NCBI GenBank assembly: GCA_013365325.1
Contig: JABVXV010000294.1
Coordinates: 1-64,000, forward strand
DNA: 64,000 nucleotides
Reading direction: 5' to 3'
Source: Dipetalonema caudispina
Taxonomy: Eukaryota; Nematoda; Chromadorea; Rhabditida; Onchocercidae
The notes under the pieces are model-generated. The model was not told the origin of the DNA and ran no database searches. It saw only the letters and a list, made by a program, of their open reading frames with translations. How positions within the stretch are numbered: position 1 is the stretch's first letter; each line of letters opens with the position of its first letter. The translations under genes were made by a program, and so were the position numbers. Shown one piece after another: positions 25,301 to 39,600 of the stretch.

Positions 25301-28300
25301 GGATTTGTTGTAATATCTTATATGTAAATGAAAAAGTGGAAAAAAAATCAAGATAAGAGAAAATGAATACCAAATAAAAATAAGAGAAAATAAAGGAAGG
25401 GATATTATTTGCTATTAAAATACCGTTTATTATCATGGTTCACCAGATGGTTTAGGGAAAAATTTTAAACCTCACCGCATGTGCTTAAAATTTAAATCAA
25501 CCATCAAGACTTTGTAAGGCAATTTCTTATGCCGATTTTCCCTCCTATGATTATCATTATCACTATGTTATCATTATTCTTATAACTATTTTCTGCAATA
25601 TTACACCACCAACAGTATCTTTTTAAGAATGGTATGAACTTTAAAATACAGATAAGATTAATTTCATATTTTATTTCTTTGTTACTTTCTTTGCAAAATA
25701 CTGGGAAGTTTGTTTTTGATAATTTCAAAAAAAAAAAAGAAATATGATGAAATAATGATAATTATGGTGTTTGAAATATTTAAAAGCGTCATTATTATGA
25801 ATAAAAATAATAATACTACTACATATTAAGTTGGACTATCCTTGGCAAGTAACAGTAAAAACAGTCATAGCAGTTGTGATCGATTATTGATACAATCGTC
25901 ATTACCACTCATTATAATTATTAAAACTATCATTATTGTGCTATCACCACTGTTATCATTATCACTCCCACATTAAATATTAATAAATCATTACTGTTAT
26001 TATCATTATCGCTCTTAATTTCATATTCTTTAGTGATATTATTGCCATTAATATCACTATTCGTAATTGTGAATGCTAATGATTAATCTAATTTTATATT
26101 TTCTTAATTACCATAATTTGCAGCATTTTTTGTATGATTATTACATTTCGATTAGTAATTCTAATTTTGCCGAAGCCAAAAGTAATTTTGCCTTCTCCCC
26201 ATTTGAAATTTGTGCAAAAATCGTCACAAACACAAAATTTCCTAATTTAGCCAATTTACATCTCCTTTTACCATACTAATACAAGGGACATTTTGATGTC
26301 AAGATAGAGAGGAAAAGAGAGAGACAATAATTAGTATGGAAAGTTGCGCTTTAACTACATCAAATTGAGGCTGAATTACGGTAGTTAGAAGTTAAAGGAT
26401 AAGAAATTTCTGACAAAATTAACGATAGAAATGATGAAAAGAGGAGAAAAAGAACGGCAAAGTTAGGCAACGATTGTTAACGATAACAAAGGCAATTAAG
26501 AAGAATGTATGTTTTGTATTATTGTGGGTTCATTTTGGGTAACGTTTTAATGAAGGTACTTGAATGCCTCATTTTCTTTTCGTAAGTGCCTGTTTGTATC
26601 AAAATTAAGAGTTAACAAAGAAAAGCCGCAAAAACTAATTTCTCTCTTTCATATCTATTAAGTAAGCTAATTAAGAGGTAAGAAAGAACAATCGGATGAT
26701 TCGTGAAACTGAATCATCTATTATTCTTAACCAGCTTGTTATTGCTACTGTTAACATTTGTTAATATTACGATTAATACTACTGTTGCTATCTATTTTTC
26801 GTCAGTTATTAATTAAAACAATACTTCTCTATAAATTTCATCATACATATCGGTAGTTTAGTCAATGAAAAATTTATATATTATATGTTTACATTATGGT
26901 TAAATTTAAAAGAAAAAAAAAATGGACTGAAAAATATATTACATATTTAAAAAAGAAAAAAAAATATCGTAAAGAAATTTAATTTTGAATTCTAATAAAT
27001 ATACAGGCATATGTTGCTGATTGTTGTTGTAAAGTTTGTAAAGCTCCACGATTGATACGAAAACGTCGAGCAACATCACCGAGTGGACATTCTCTTATTA
27101 AATCGAAAAGTGCCAAAGCAGAAAGGAAGCGTAAATGTATCTGAAACATTTATAAAAAAATATACTTAAAAATAATAAACACGTCACAGAAAAATAATAT
27201 CATAATATAGAATATTACAATACGGTAGTAGAAGATATCATGCAGTTGTATGAGAAATTAAAAACAAATTACAATAAACAAATAACTAACTAAAATACTA
27301 TGACAATATGACATGCAATAAGTAATTCATTTATCAAAGAAATGATTACGGGTCAAATTTTTTATACTTTGCATTTTATATCGATAGAAGTCTTGTTGCA
27401 GTGTAATAATATCAGGTATGAATGAATTATATGCAAATAAGATTGACTGTTGTTAAAAAAGATGAACAATTTCGAATAAACACCTGCATGTTGCCTGTTT
27501 CGGTTGCTTGTCTGCCTTGAATTTTTCCGAGAATAAAACTGTCAAGAATACCAATCATTTTACCCACTCTTTGTAATCTGGTAGGTAATTTAGACCAAAT
27601 ATTGTAGTAAACATTCCAATCGATGTAATTCATCCAAATGGAATCATTATGGAGTGGCGTCACCTCAAATTATGTTGCTGTAATTTGATGTTGATACATG
27701 TATTTATTAGCTTGAAATCTTATAATATAGCAAAAAATTCAATACCCAACTTCTTAATGATTGATCATCCATTTTAATCGAATTCTCTTGTGTGTTAGGA
27801 AAATGATCATTTCGTGTATTGAGAAAGATCAGAAAATTACCAAATAAAGTAAATGAAGCTCAGTGTCCAAAGCTAAGGAAAGCATCGCCTTTTCAAGATC
27901 ATCATAAACTTGTAACGCAATATCGGGTGGCAGCGATGATGTGAATACAGCTCGACCTAGCTGAGTCCCGCATAGTCCTACAATTGTAACATTTTAGCTT
28001 ATGAATAGAGTAAAATAAACGGAAACGGAAAAATTATCGTAAAGAGAAAAGCGCAACGAAAAAAATTGTACAAAAAAAGATAGTGATAAAATTATAGCAT
28101 CGATGCTACTCAAATTTTTATTACGATGAAAGAAACAAATTATTAATTAGCTGAAAAAATTATTGGTAATCTGAAAATGATACAATTAATACCAAAATCC
28201 TTTTGGCGACAAACTAATTTTCTTGCAATGAGGAAACTGAGCTCATCCTCTATCGTTAATTTTCTCTCGAAAAACAACAGTGATAGTAAATTGTCCAGAT

Positions 28301-31300
28301 CATTTTCATCTTTACAAAGACCACTGCATATTGCCTACAATCACGATTATTGTTTGACTGAGAGAAATGATTATTACAGTAATTATAATTTATACTAGAA
28401 GTTCTACAAGTTATTATCTACTTACAGGTTAATATTTGTAAATTATTAGGATAACGAATAATTTTGGATGATCACAAAGAAGTTTTACAGACAGAAAATA
28501 TTAATTAATTGAGAGAGAGCAAGTGAAAATGTTTGATAAACTCACATTAGAAAATAGCAGAACACAAAAAGGAAATGAAAAAATTGCAAAGATCAAATAA
28601 CCTCAATAATTAACTTAATTCGTCGTCTTCGAACCTCACATCTACGAGCAAAAATAGCTTTTTGTTGAATAACTCGTTGCACTAAATCCAGTTGATTCTT
28701 GCTACATACCACAATACTTTCACCTGAAATTGCAACATTTCAAACGGATACATCTAACTTGCTATTCATTTCTGAATCGATCAATAACATTCCAATTTTC
28801 GTCCATTCGAAACAACGATAGTAAGTAATAATTTTGAACACGTTATGTGTTCACGTTCTCCAAATTTAAATCATTATTCAAGTGTGTGTAATAAAATGAT
28901 ATTTCACCGAATCAATAACCATCAAAACATGCTTACTAACATATAGCAATTTAAATGTCCTAATTGGATGTTTATAAAAAATTATCGGTCGAATATACGA
29001 CTTTCTTTTTGTTAGTACATCGGTTATGGTTAATACAACCGTTAACAATGACATGCTAAGAATTCAATCTGCTGATATCAATCATCCGAATAAAACTTCT
29101 ATTTCCACTAACCATTTATCTTCTTCATAATATTTGCTATCGTTGCAATTTTAAAGGTCAAAGTTGAAAATAAAGATGTGACAAATTTTAGTAAATTTAT
29201 CACTTTTCAAAGAAAAGAAAAAGATTGGAAAAAATTAATGGAAATTTCAAAAGGAAAAAAAAAATGAAATGTTGAAGTTATTGATAAAGATTTGTAAGAT
29301 GATAAAAAAAGGCATATAGAAAGATTTGGATCAAAAGATTAACAATATCGTAATCTATGAATTATAAACGATCTATAGTCTTTTGATGATCAGTTAAATT
29401 CAACTAATAGCTTTAAGCACTAACAATGAGCAGGAGCATTAACAATAAATGTAGAAGAGCCAACCAATTCAATTATTGCATCCTTAGCTTGTCCAATAGT
29501 TATGTGATTGTAAACGTTTGTATGTATCCATATGCATAGGCCTGTTTCTATGTGTTTTTCTACATTCAATTGACTCCAATTTATTCTCGAAATTAATCCT
29601 TTTACATTACATACATTCTTCTTCTTGATAAAACTACTCCTATCATATAATAGCTAATGTTAAATTTATTGTTGCTACAATTATCACATCCATCTTATTG
29701 TTTATCTATTATATCATATCGTTATTATTGATACTATTGTTAACATAAGTCAATATATCTTTTTAATTTTAATTGTATTAATAATGATTAGTGATTAATT
29801 TTATCAATATTATTTCAATCATTTTTTATTTTATTTAGTATTCTCTATTTTTATACAATTTTCCACTCTATTCAATCAATTTAATTAATGCTTCCTAAAT
29901 TTTAAGGCACTTTTGCATATTAAAATGAACTCTTTTGTATGTTTTAAATTTCAATTTCTTCTATCATCTCCTATTTCCCTTCAATTCGTTTAATCCATCA
30001 TTCTTCTTTTATTATCTTACTTTCTAAATATTATACAGAATATTATATACATACATAACAGTTATCTATATAAATATGCGTATTTACATCCCTCTGTAAG
30101 GGAACAAAAGAGGTGTAACAAATTTGATTGGCTATAAAAGAGTATTGAGATGATTCGGGTTGGTTGATTTTGCTCCGCCTTTTGAAATACCGTTTTAACC
30201 ATACGGTAATTAAAGGATAATAAGGGCAACGGTGGCACTTTACCACCATTAGGCATTTTTAGTTTCTATCTATTCCTTAAGAAGTGTAAGTTTCCATATC
30301 TGTTTATTTAATCATCTACATTCGGGTAGATATTATTAGTATCCAGATAAAAACGAGAAAGATACAAGAGACGAAAAATATGCAAACAATATCGGTTGCG
30401 ATGTTTGGTAGTGGTAATAGTGGTGGTTTTGGTGGTGGTGGTGGTGGTGGTGGTGGTAGTGGTAGTGGTGGTGGTTTTTGCAGCACTGGAGGAAATTCGA
30501 CTACCGGCATAGGTACAATGACACATCAGTTAACTATAAACGGAACTGATAATACGGTTGCTACTACTGCTGCTGCAGCTCAACGAATGGGAATGTCGTT
30601 TGGGATTCATAGTTTGTTGGGCTTAGCGGCAGCTCGTGATATGCAACAAGGTACCGCTGCAACCTATCTTACCACAACACCGCAATACTGTACTAATCAA
30701 ACGGCATCATTCTTTCCTCATAATGCACCACAATTATTTACTATGGAAATGCCACAAAGTCCATTTGATCGAGTCCAATATGAATCAATGAATCAGGGTA
30801 ATCAATTTTATTTCTTCATCATGCTTATTTGTCCTAATCAATTACTTGTCTACAATGTGATATATTAAGTTCTTGTGACTGTTTACTTATTCATTTATTT
30901 ACTTGTTTAGTTGCCCTAATCATTCGTCTGATTCCTCACAACTAAGTTCCAGTTAGGATTGTATCACTAAATAATGAGTCGTTAAAAATAGGAGCTAAAA
31001 AACTATGAACTAATTTTACTGTTAATTATCTTAAAGCATGGAAAAAAGAAGGAAAAGTAGTAATAGATGGTAAAATCTAAAGATAAGTTACACCGCTAAT
31101 CACTTTTACTACTAACTATTATTTACTTATTATCGTTACTAATAAGACAGGGATGTCCGGAATGGATTATACCGGCATCCGGTCCAATTCAATGTTCGGA
31201 ACGGCAACAGCTATAACAAATATCCCCTCATCGAGCAGTCAAAAAATCATTTCAAAAAGAAAAAAACGGCGCCATCGGACGATTTTCACGCAATTTCAAG

Positions 31301-33577
31301 TAGATGAATTGGAGAAAGCCTTTCAAGTATGGCTAGAATCTAATTTTATCATTGTTCTTCTAATGACATTTGAAATTTCATCCATATTTTCCTGCTGTGA
31401 AGTTTAGTACTAACATTTCAACCTTAAATTTCATACGACATTGATAAGTGCTCAAGTTTTGAAAGTATTCGTTTTTTGTTTTTAAAAAAATTTATTTCAA
31501 TGTTATTTACGTTCATTAATAATATGATAAAAACAAAGTTAAATTTTACTGTTCAGTAAACTATTCAGTAAAAATTAACTTGAACCAATTTTATTTTTTA
31601 TTTTTACCTTAGAAAAGCTCAAAAAGTCAGCGAAAAAGAAATTAAAAAAGAATAGCGACTGTTTTCCAAGCTCTAATTTATTTCCAACGAACAAAATTGA
31701 TTGGGATGAAAAGTAAAGATTTTTATCATTAAATTCTAATTCATTTTTCAATAACTTGTTTTACACAAAAAAATTTAATATTGGAAATTTCTTTGTAATC
31801 CCTTTACTGTGGTAAAATTCGCATTCATACAGTAAAGCATTCTTTTATGTAATTTTGTTGTAATAAGAAAAATACTGTTTTTTATTGATCTTGTAATGAA
31901 TAAGTGAACTTGATTAGCTCTCCCATTAATCCGTTTTTGATTCTTTCAACTCATTTTTAATTTTTAATTTGAAAAATTGAAAAACTCATTTTATAAAATC
32001 AAACAAAATCATTGCTTCTTAGCTCTGTATAATACCATATGTACATTTCCTGAATCTCTGAGCCATTTAGAATATTCTTTGATATTATCTTATATTAAAT
32101 CAAAATAAATTTCGTTTTTTACCCAAGATGTGTTTAACGACCAAAAAGTTCACTGGCTTACTAATAATTTTTTTTAGGAAGCCCATTATCCTGATATGTA
32201 TGCTCGTGAACTGTTAGCTATGAAAACCGAAATTGCTGTAGATCGGATACAGGTAATTAAGTACTTATAAATTATTGTACAATATTACTTGATCATTCAT
32301 ATTAGTTATTATTGTACATTTTTCATACATTCTTCATCTAAATTTCTCAAAAAATTTTGGTATAAAATTCTGTTTTTTTTTTTCAGTTTCATTGAAAAAA
32401 AAAAAAAAAAAAACCAAGTTATATAGGTTTGGTTTCAAAATCGTCGAGCTAAATGGAGGAAGACAGAAAAAACATGGGGTAAAAGTACAATAATGGCCGA
32501 ATATGGATTATACGGTGCAATGGTACGACATTCGTTACCATTACCAGAAACGATTACACGATCATCTGAAAATCCAAATGAATCCGCTGCTCCATGGCTA
32601 TTAGGTTATTTGATTATTTTATTAAAATAGGTAAGATGAAGATGTTTTAATTTCAAAAACATCATATGTATTCAATTTGGACACTATAACAGAAATATAA
32701 ATATACTTTTAATTAATATCATGATTATCTAATTCTATTGCATCATAATTAATACATCACATATTGACCGTAATTAAAATGGAAACAAAACTGACGCAAT
32801 TGCTGCCATATGCTTCTATACCATATCCTACTCTTTCATCCTTTTACATTTTGATTTTGTTTGTTTTCTTTTCTCATTCATAAATTCAACTCCTTCCGAA
32901 ATTGAATTGTAAAGATAATTTATTCAAAATATTTCTTCTTGCCTCATAATTTCTACCATTGTGAGACTTTGATTTAATTCGAACAATTAACATTAGATCA
33001 AGCTCAAGCATAACTCTTCCCTTTCTAAAATTATATGGATTTATAATATTGAACAAAATTATCATAAATACGTGATAATTGTAATTTCTTATAATGACTT
33101 AATTACATGCTAATTGGCAATTTAATCAATTCTTAACTAATCATTTAAAAAGGATTTCTTGTATTGGCAGGGATGCATAAGAAAAGTCTTGAAGCAGCAG
33201 CACATTTGGAAAATGGTGAAATTGACAACGAATCAAATGAAGATGACAGGTCGATGCATGCATGCTCACCGGGTATTTCAAGTGATAATAATGATAATAA
33301 TAACAATAATAATAATAGTAATAACAATAATAGTAATAATAATAATCATAATCATAATATCAATCATAACCAGCAAAATGCTAAATTACCTGCTTATCAT
33401 CATTATGATGGCTTACAATATTTAAATAATAACACCAATGCTACTAGGCAAAATTAGCTTAAAGCGCTGTAAAAGATAGAAGTGATTTCAAAATTTTATA
33501 ATATCAACATGATTAATCTATAATTTTTACACATGGTTTGTTCTACATTGTAAGCTATGATGATATTATAGTTATCA

Positions 33578-33615
<38 letters not shown>

Positions 33616-36600
33616 TAGTTTTAACAACTTATCTCAATGTGTTCAGCTATCAATTTAGCATTCATGAATATAATAATGACATTAGCAGAAAATTTATTCA
33701 TTCATCTACTAGCTAATTAAAAAGAAGTTTCGAATGATTGAATTATATCTCGCACAGTATTAAAAATGAAACAAAATAGTGCTTGTAAAATGATAATAGT
33801 GAAACTTGGAATTTTACAAATTTTAGTTTCAATGACACGATGAAGTATGATTGCTTTTAAGCTAACCTTTTTAAAATCCTTAGGGAGATCATAAACACAG
33901 TAATGGTTTTCTATGATATCAAATGATTGCTGTATAATGATAATAATTAAATGTTACTTTAATGAAATTAGCATTTCATCAATAAATCTCATTTTCACTT
34001 GATTCTTTTCTTTTTCCCTACGGTTCAACAATTTCAGGAAATCTTCCACAATGATATCTCATTTTTGTTGATATCAAAATATTTTCCAACATAGTTTATC
34101 ATCTCTTATTTGAAAGAACCATTTATTTACTAAAATTTTAGTTTTCTTAATCTAAATTTTACGGATGAATTTTGATCAAATGTTACACCGTTCGAGCAAA
34201 AGAAAATGTAAGAATACTGCAGAAGAAAATACTGCGACAGTGATTTCTACAACATATTCTAAATCGAAAAGATTTCTTAATTTCATATATTCTATGTAAA
34301 ATTTTCAGTTATCTTTAATTACAGCTCGAAGTACTAAAGTTTCAGTTAGCTATAAGTTATTCAAATTATTGAAGAAAAAGAATGAAATGACAGAAACACA
34401 TTACGGTGTCTTCGATTGGAATTTGGTTAATTATATGCCTCGAATTTACCCGTCAATTAAGTTGTAACAAAAAGTAACAAAATGTAACTTATAAAAAGCT
34501 AACATACCAGCAACATATCTCATTAACTATTCCAATTATTATAAATTCCATTGTTGGCAATTAAATTCTGTCTAATTAAACAAACTTCTTGGAAGGATAA
34601 TTTTTATGACAGTAAGTAAGAACTTCATTATTAACATCTTTTCGAGTGTGAATTTCGAAAAACGAAATCCAATGTAAATATCATGAAAAAATAATATAGA
34701 CTGTAAGTAATAAAAGGTCTTTGGGACAAAAAAAAAAAGGAATTATAACTTTTGAGATTTGATTAACCTCCAAAAGTAAACATTCTTAGGATCACTTTGA
34801 TGATTAATTCCTCAATCTATCTTGAATCTACATTTTTAAAATCTTTTTTAAAAATGTAGACTTAAATCTTTTCACATTACTTTTTCTTTTCACCTGATAA
34901 GATTAGCAAAGGTTAAACTTTGGCATGATTCCTAATTATTCAGATAAACTAAACTCAAGAATCTAATTTGAATGAAAACAATAGTCAATGTATCTATTAG
35001 TATTAGTAGTTTAATTGGTGGAAAAGAAATGAATTATTGCTTTATGTTTAATAGTTTTGCAAGTTATATTTACTCTATACAGGAGAAGAGAGAGAGAGAG
35101 AGATAGAGAGAAAGGGAAAGTGAAGAAAAAACTGAATGTAACAAATCCATTTTGGATGATAAATTAATCTCTGACACATGTCCTTCAAGCAAACGAAATG
35201 ACTTGTTGACAATTTGGAATGAATGGATATCATGTTACCATAATTGCTCCAATAGCAACGATCACTTGTAGCTACTGTTCGATACAACTTTTTTCACACG
35301 CTTCTCTAGTTCGAATGACCTTTGACCTTCGTGATGTACGAACAATATTACCTCTCAATTATCTGATATTTAGGAAGATATTTGACAAGGTCACCCTTCG
35401 GGTATAAGGTCACAAAGTATTCTAGCTTTTCGATGGATGTTGATTGCATTACTTTTTACCACTACCAAACAAAATTCAAATGTCACTTCGGGCAGATCAA
35501 AGATCATTTAATGAGAGAAAAATTGATGAATAACATTTTTATTCTCATGACCATCCCTCTTCTGCCTCTTGACTTCCAGTTTCAACTTTTTGCATAACAA
35601 AAAGCTTAACGGAGTTTAGGTAACTAAACAGTCATTACTATGTAAGCTATTATATTAAATATTGAGTCAGTGGACTAAAAATTCTAAAACTTTGTACTAT
35701 TCTACCCTTTAATCTAATGCTAAGGATAACGTAGGCAATATTAATTATGAAGAGATGCATTTGAATTTCTAAAAATAAACTGCCGAAAAAAATAAACATT
35801 CTGTTGTTCTGGGAGTAATTCTTTCTCCATAAACTATCACTTTTTTCGTATTTAAGATTTGCAGTAGGACTTTTAAAAAATTCGTATTTGGTTGTTTCAT
35901 GCACCTTAAAATGATATTTTAATTTTTTATTAATTCACTCCAATATAAAAGATATTCACTCTAATGTATCAGACAATAAAGAGATCATACATATTGCAGA
36001 TCTTAAACGGTTCTCTTAAACTGCAGATTTTCTCTTATATTAGAATTAATTTATCAAAGTTCCACCAATAACGCACTGTTAATTTTGATCACAATCATCC
36101 AGGAATAAACACTACCCTAATTATCAGATGTCTCAACTTCGTCGTACCTTTCTAATTTCAAAGATATCCAATATAATTGTTACCTATTAATGTTTAAACA
36201 ACTGATGAATATATACGGATAAACTTTAGAACGTTTAGGATAACTATGGAAGTCAGTGGAATGATATCAAACAATTTTCGTCAACAATCTGTGTCATATG
36301 ATTTCATGCTTCCAATATAGATTGTAGAAGGATGAATGGAAAAAAATTTTTTCACTGATTAACAACTATTAAAAACAACCTTAGAAAATTGTTTATATAG
36401 GAATACTTTATATGATCAACAAACAGTTGAAATGTAAATTATGGAGAAAACTATTAACTGCATCTTAGCCCAACCCTCCACTTAAATCAATTCATTTAGA
36501 CCATTTTCTGTAATGTCAAAATAAATTAACTATCTCATCGTTTTCCATTCAATATATGAATGGCACTAATATTTAGGAAATAACTTAGAAAATATGCTAA

Positions 36601-39600
36601 TTACATGTCAAGATTATTAAATTTCATTGAATGAATAGGAAACAAATTTCCGCCCATTTATCTATTACTTTTTTTTTCATCTAATGCAGTTCTGTTCAAT
36701 AGAAGAAATAAGAAAACATTGATAATGTGATGGTATGATTAGTAAATCATCAATTAACTATTGCATATTTGCAAAGGACCATTTTAATTAATTCAGCAAA
36801 ATTCTCTCCTATCCTTGGTATAAACTCAACTTCTTTTATCATTCTCATGTAGATTTCTTTCTTTCTTTCTTAAATATTTCCGTTTCTTTTCCCGAATTTT
36901 TATTATGATTTAAAAATTACAATAATTTTGGTAAGATTGATACAGTTCACAATTGCCATCACTTATCACTATAATCAGGTTATTAGCCACATAAATTGTT
37001 GGCAAAAATCCTATCAGCGAATCTCATGCAGAAATGGCAGTATTTTTTTCCAGAGACTTCCGGATTTTTCAATTCCGCTTTCAGAATTCCAAAAAAAAAA
37101 GAATAACTCCATAAATTAAATTTCATGTTCACCACAATTAGCTGAATTGATACCTTTCTCGGTTTGTCCCAAACGTCCCGCTCGACCAATCATTTGCATA
37201 TATGTCAAACCATTAAGTGCTACAGGCCCACACATTTGTGCTTTGATAATTACTCGATGAGCTGGCAAATTTATTCCCGAACTGAGGGTCGATGTGGCAC
37301 ATACTATACGTAGCGATTGCTCATGGAAAGCAATCTCAACACTTTCACGTTCTTCCACGGTTAAACCTGAAATATTTGATTATTTGGTTTCTCTTTTTTT
37401 TCAGTTCATTTTACAAATCGATCACTTATCTTGCATATTCAGCAATTGTAAAACTGATACCATTAAATTCTTTTTGCCAATACTGTTTACTTCAATCTCT
37501 TACTTACATTTCCTTTTGAATGTGCTATTAGATTCGTGGAAAATGATTGCCAATTTCATCAATCAAAGGAGATTATCAATTATTTCTCAATTGGCGTAAA
37601 TTGCTCTTTTGAAAATTTTAACATATTCCGGATTTTGACAGCTAAAGAAAAGAATGTGAACTAATTCGTTTCTCACCCAAGAATACATTTTTCAAAAGAT
37701 GAGATAATTTTATTTTGAACAAATGAATGGAGGATATCGGCAATATAAGTGGGAATTGGTAAAAGGTCATAAAAGAGAAACGAATAGAAAGGTTAGGCGG
37801 AGATAATCGTATCAGAATAGAAGGAAGAATGAGTAAGTAAGAATAATGTTGATGATTAGAAAAACGATTTTAGAAACATAAATGAGGAAATTGGAGCAAA
37901 ATTAATAAATAAGTAAGTAAATAAATGATTACGTAAATAAATGAATCCAAAAGTCAGTATCAAAGCATTAATGTGCTAATAATAATAACAATGTGTCCCT
38001 CTTTATCCAGTGAATGGCACTTAATCAACACTCTCAAAAAGAAGACCGTCTCCTCAATTGTTGCAAGATGACATTACCGATAATTGGTACACAGACAAGT
38101 ACATACATAAACACACGTGTGTATATATGTATGTGAAGATGTACATTTAAAATCATAAATTTTAGGGCCAATATAACTTTATAAAATTACAAATTATTCT
38201 TCTTCCTTTTTTATTTAATGGAAACTCTTCCGGACTTTTTGAATTTGGGAAATTTTCAAATTTAACGAATATTTTTAATAAAATTCCTTTCACTTTGAAG
38301 TGCTATAAACAACTAAGAATAAAATTAACAATAAATTAGATGTTGAGGAAGACAAAATTCAAGAAAAACTTCATTTTAAAGCTTATATCAATGGGATCAG
38401 AAAACCTGAATATCACCAATGATTAAGTTTGTGAAGTTTGAAAATTATGAATGTTTTCACCAGATTTAACTTCAGCAAGTTGTTATAAGGATAAGATGTA
38501 TTTTCGTTACGTTATTGATTGAAATTCTTGAGTATGATCCAGAGAGATACAGTTACATTATATTCTGATTCAATAAACAAGTTTGAAAATGGATGAAGAA
38601 AAGGATATTATTAAGATGTGCTAAAATTAGGGAACTAACCAGCATGATGAAATGCGATTCCATACGGTATTGTTTTTTGCAAAATATCATCTACAAATTG
38701 TATTTCATGATGAAATGCTTGCTTAACTGCTTCAGATGATTGCATATTCAAAAATGAATTAGAGTTTTGGTTATTGTTCGATTTGAAACATTCCTCGAAA
38801 TGATGCGATATAGCTAAGGCGAGCTTTTCTGTTTCTGCTTTTGAACTACAAAATACCAGCACCGATTCGCCTTTCACAACAGATTCAGTGCATAAGCTGA
38901 AATAATATCGAGTTTATTCTTACATTTTCATGATCAAATTACCTGTGAGTTTTTCGGAATTAAGCACCATGGAATCTTTCAGAAATATATGTAGCTACTT
39001 ATCATTTTCATATGATTTAGCAAAGGTAATTCTTCTGAAAATTTGAAATGTTCGAGGTTACCAGTGGACCAAAAATCATCAACTACAAAATAAAAATTAT
39101 TTTAGTCCGAAACGCTTGACAAAAACCATAGCGTACACGTGCAGTACTATGACAGTAGCCGAGCTATACTAAATCCGTCTACTTTGCACTAATATGAAAG
39201 TCGTATCAGACAGTAGCACATTTTAGAAACTTTATTACATTTTAGATTCAAAGAATTTACTTATATTCTGACTTTTGAAGAAAAAAAAAATTTGGATTGT
39301 TCGAGAATCTTCTGGAAATTAAAAAGTTAGAACTCCGGGGTATGTTAAAAATCCATGACAACAAATTTTTTGTGTGAATTCTTAACGCACCATAAAAATT
39401 TTAACTTTTAATTCCCAGAGGATTTTAAAACTGGTAATTTATCGCAAATCATACTGGATGATTGTTTGTTCGATATCGTTTGGAACAGAAAATTCATTGA
39501 ATACCCTCCGAATACACTGCAATGTATTCACATCTCGTAGCTGATTATCACACATTATCATTTCATGCAACTGTATCGGGCGAAATTGTGTTTCATATTT

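Larger units (their letters stand above)
28724..37153 (-). other. polq intron 8 (8.4 kb) hosting ceh-10
   Basis: The intron lies between helicase motif VI ([12 protein letters not shown]) and the next block ESIVVC. The split glycine codon G|GT matches both sides. Within it lies the whole ceh-10 gene in antisense orientation. The flanks (28.7-30.1 kb and 33.5-37.1 kb) are AT-rich with no open frame I can support. There is an (AT)n run at about 33582-33612 and a (GA)n run near 35083-35110. Confidence 0.9.

Noticed and set aside
28144..28151. TAATTAGC/GCTAATTA sites (28144, 33713, 40180) as VSX autoregulatory sites
   Set aside because: Such 8-mers are frequent in sequence this AT-rich; no clustering was seen.
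37116..37366. HELQ-type helicase as a separate gene
   Set aside because: The helicase exons continue in phase into the POLQ-specific helical region and the polymerase on the same strand, so one polq gene explains all.
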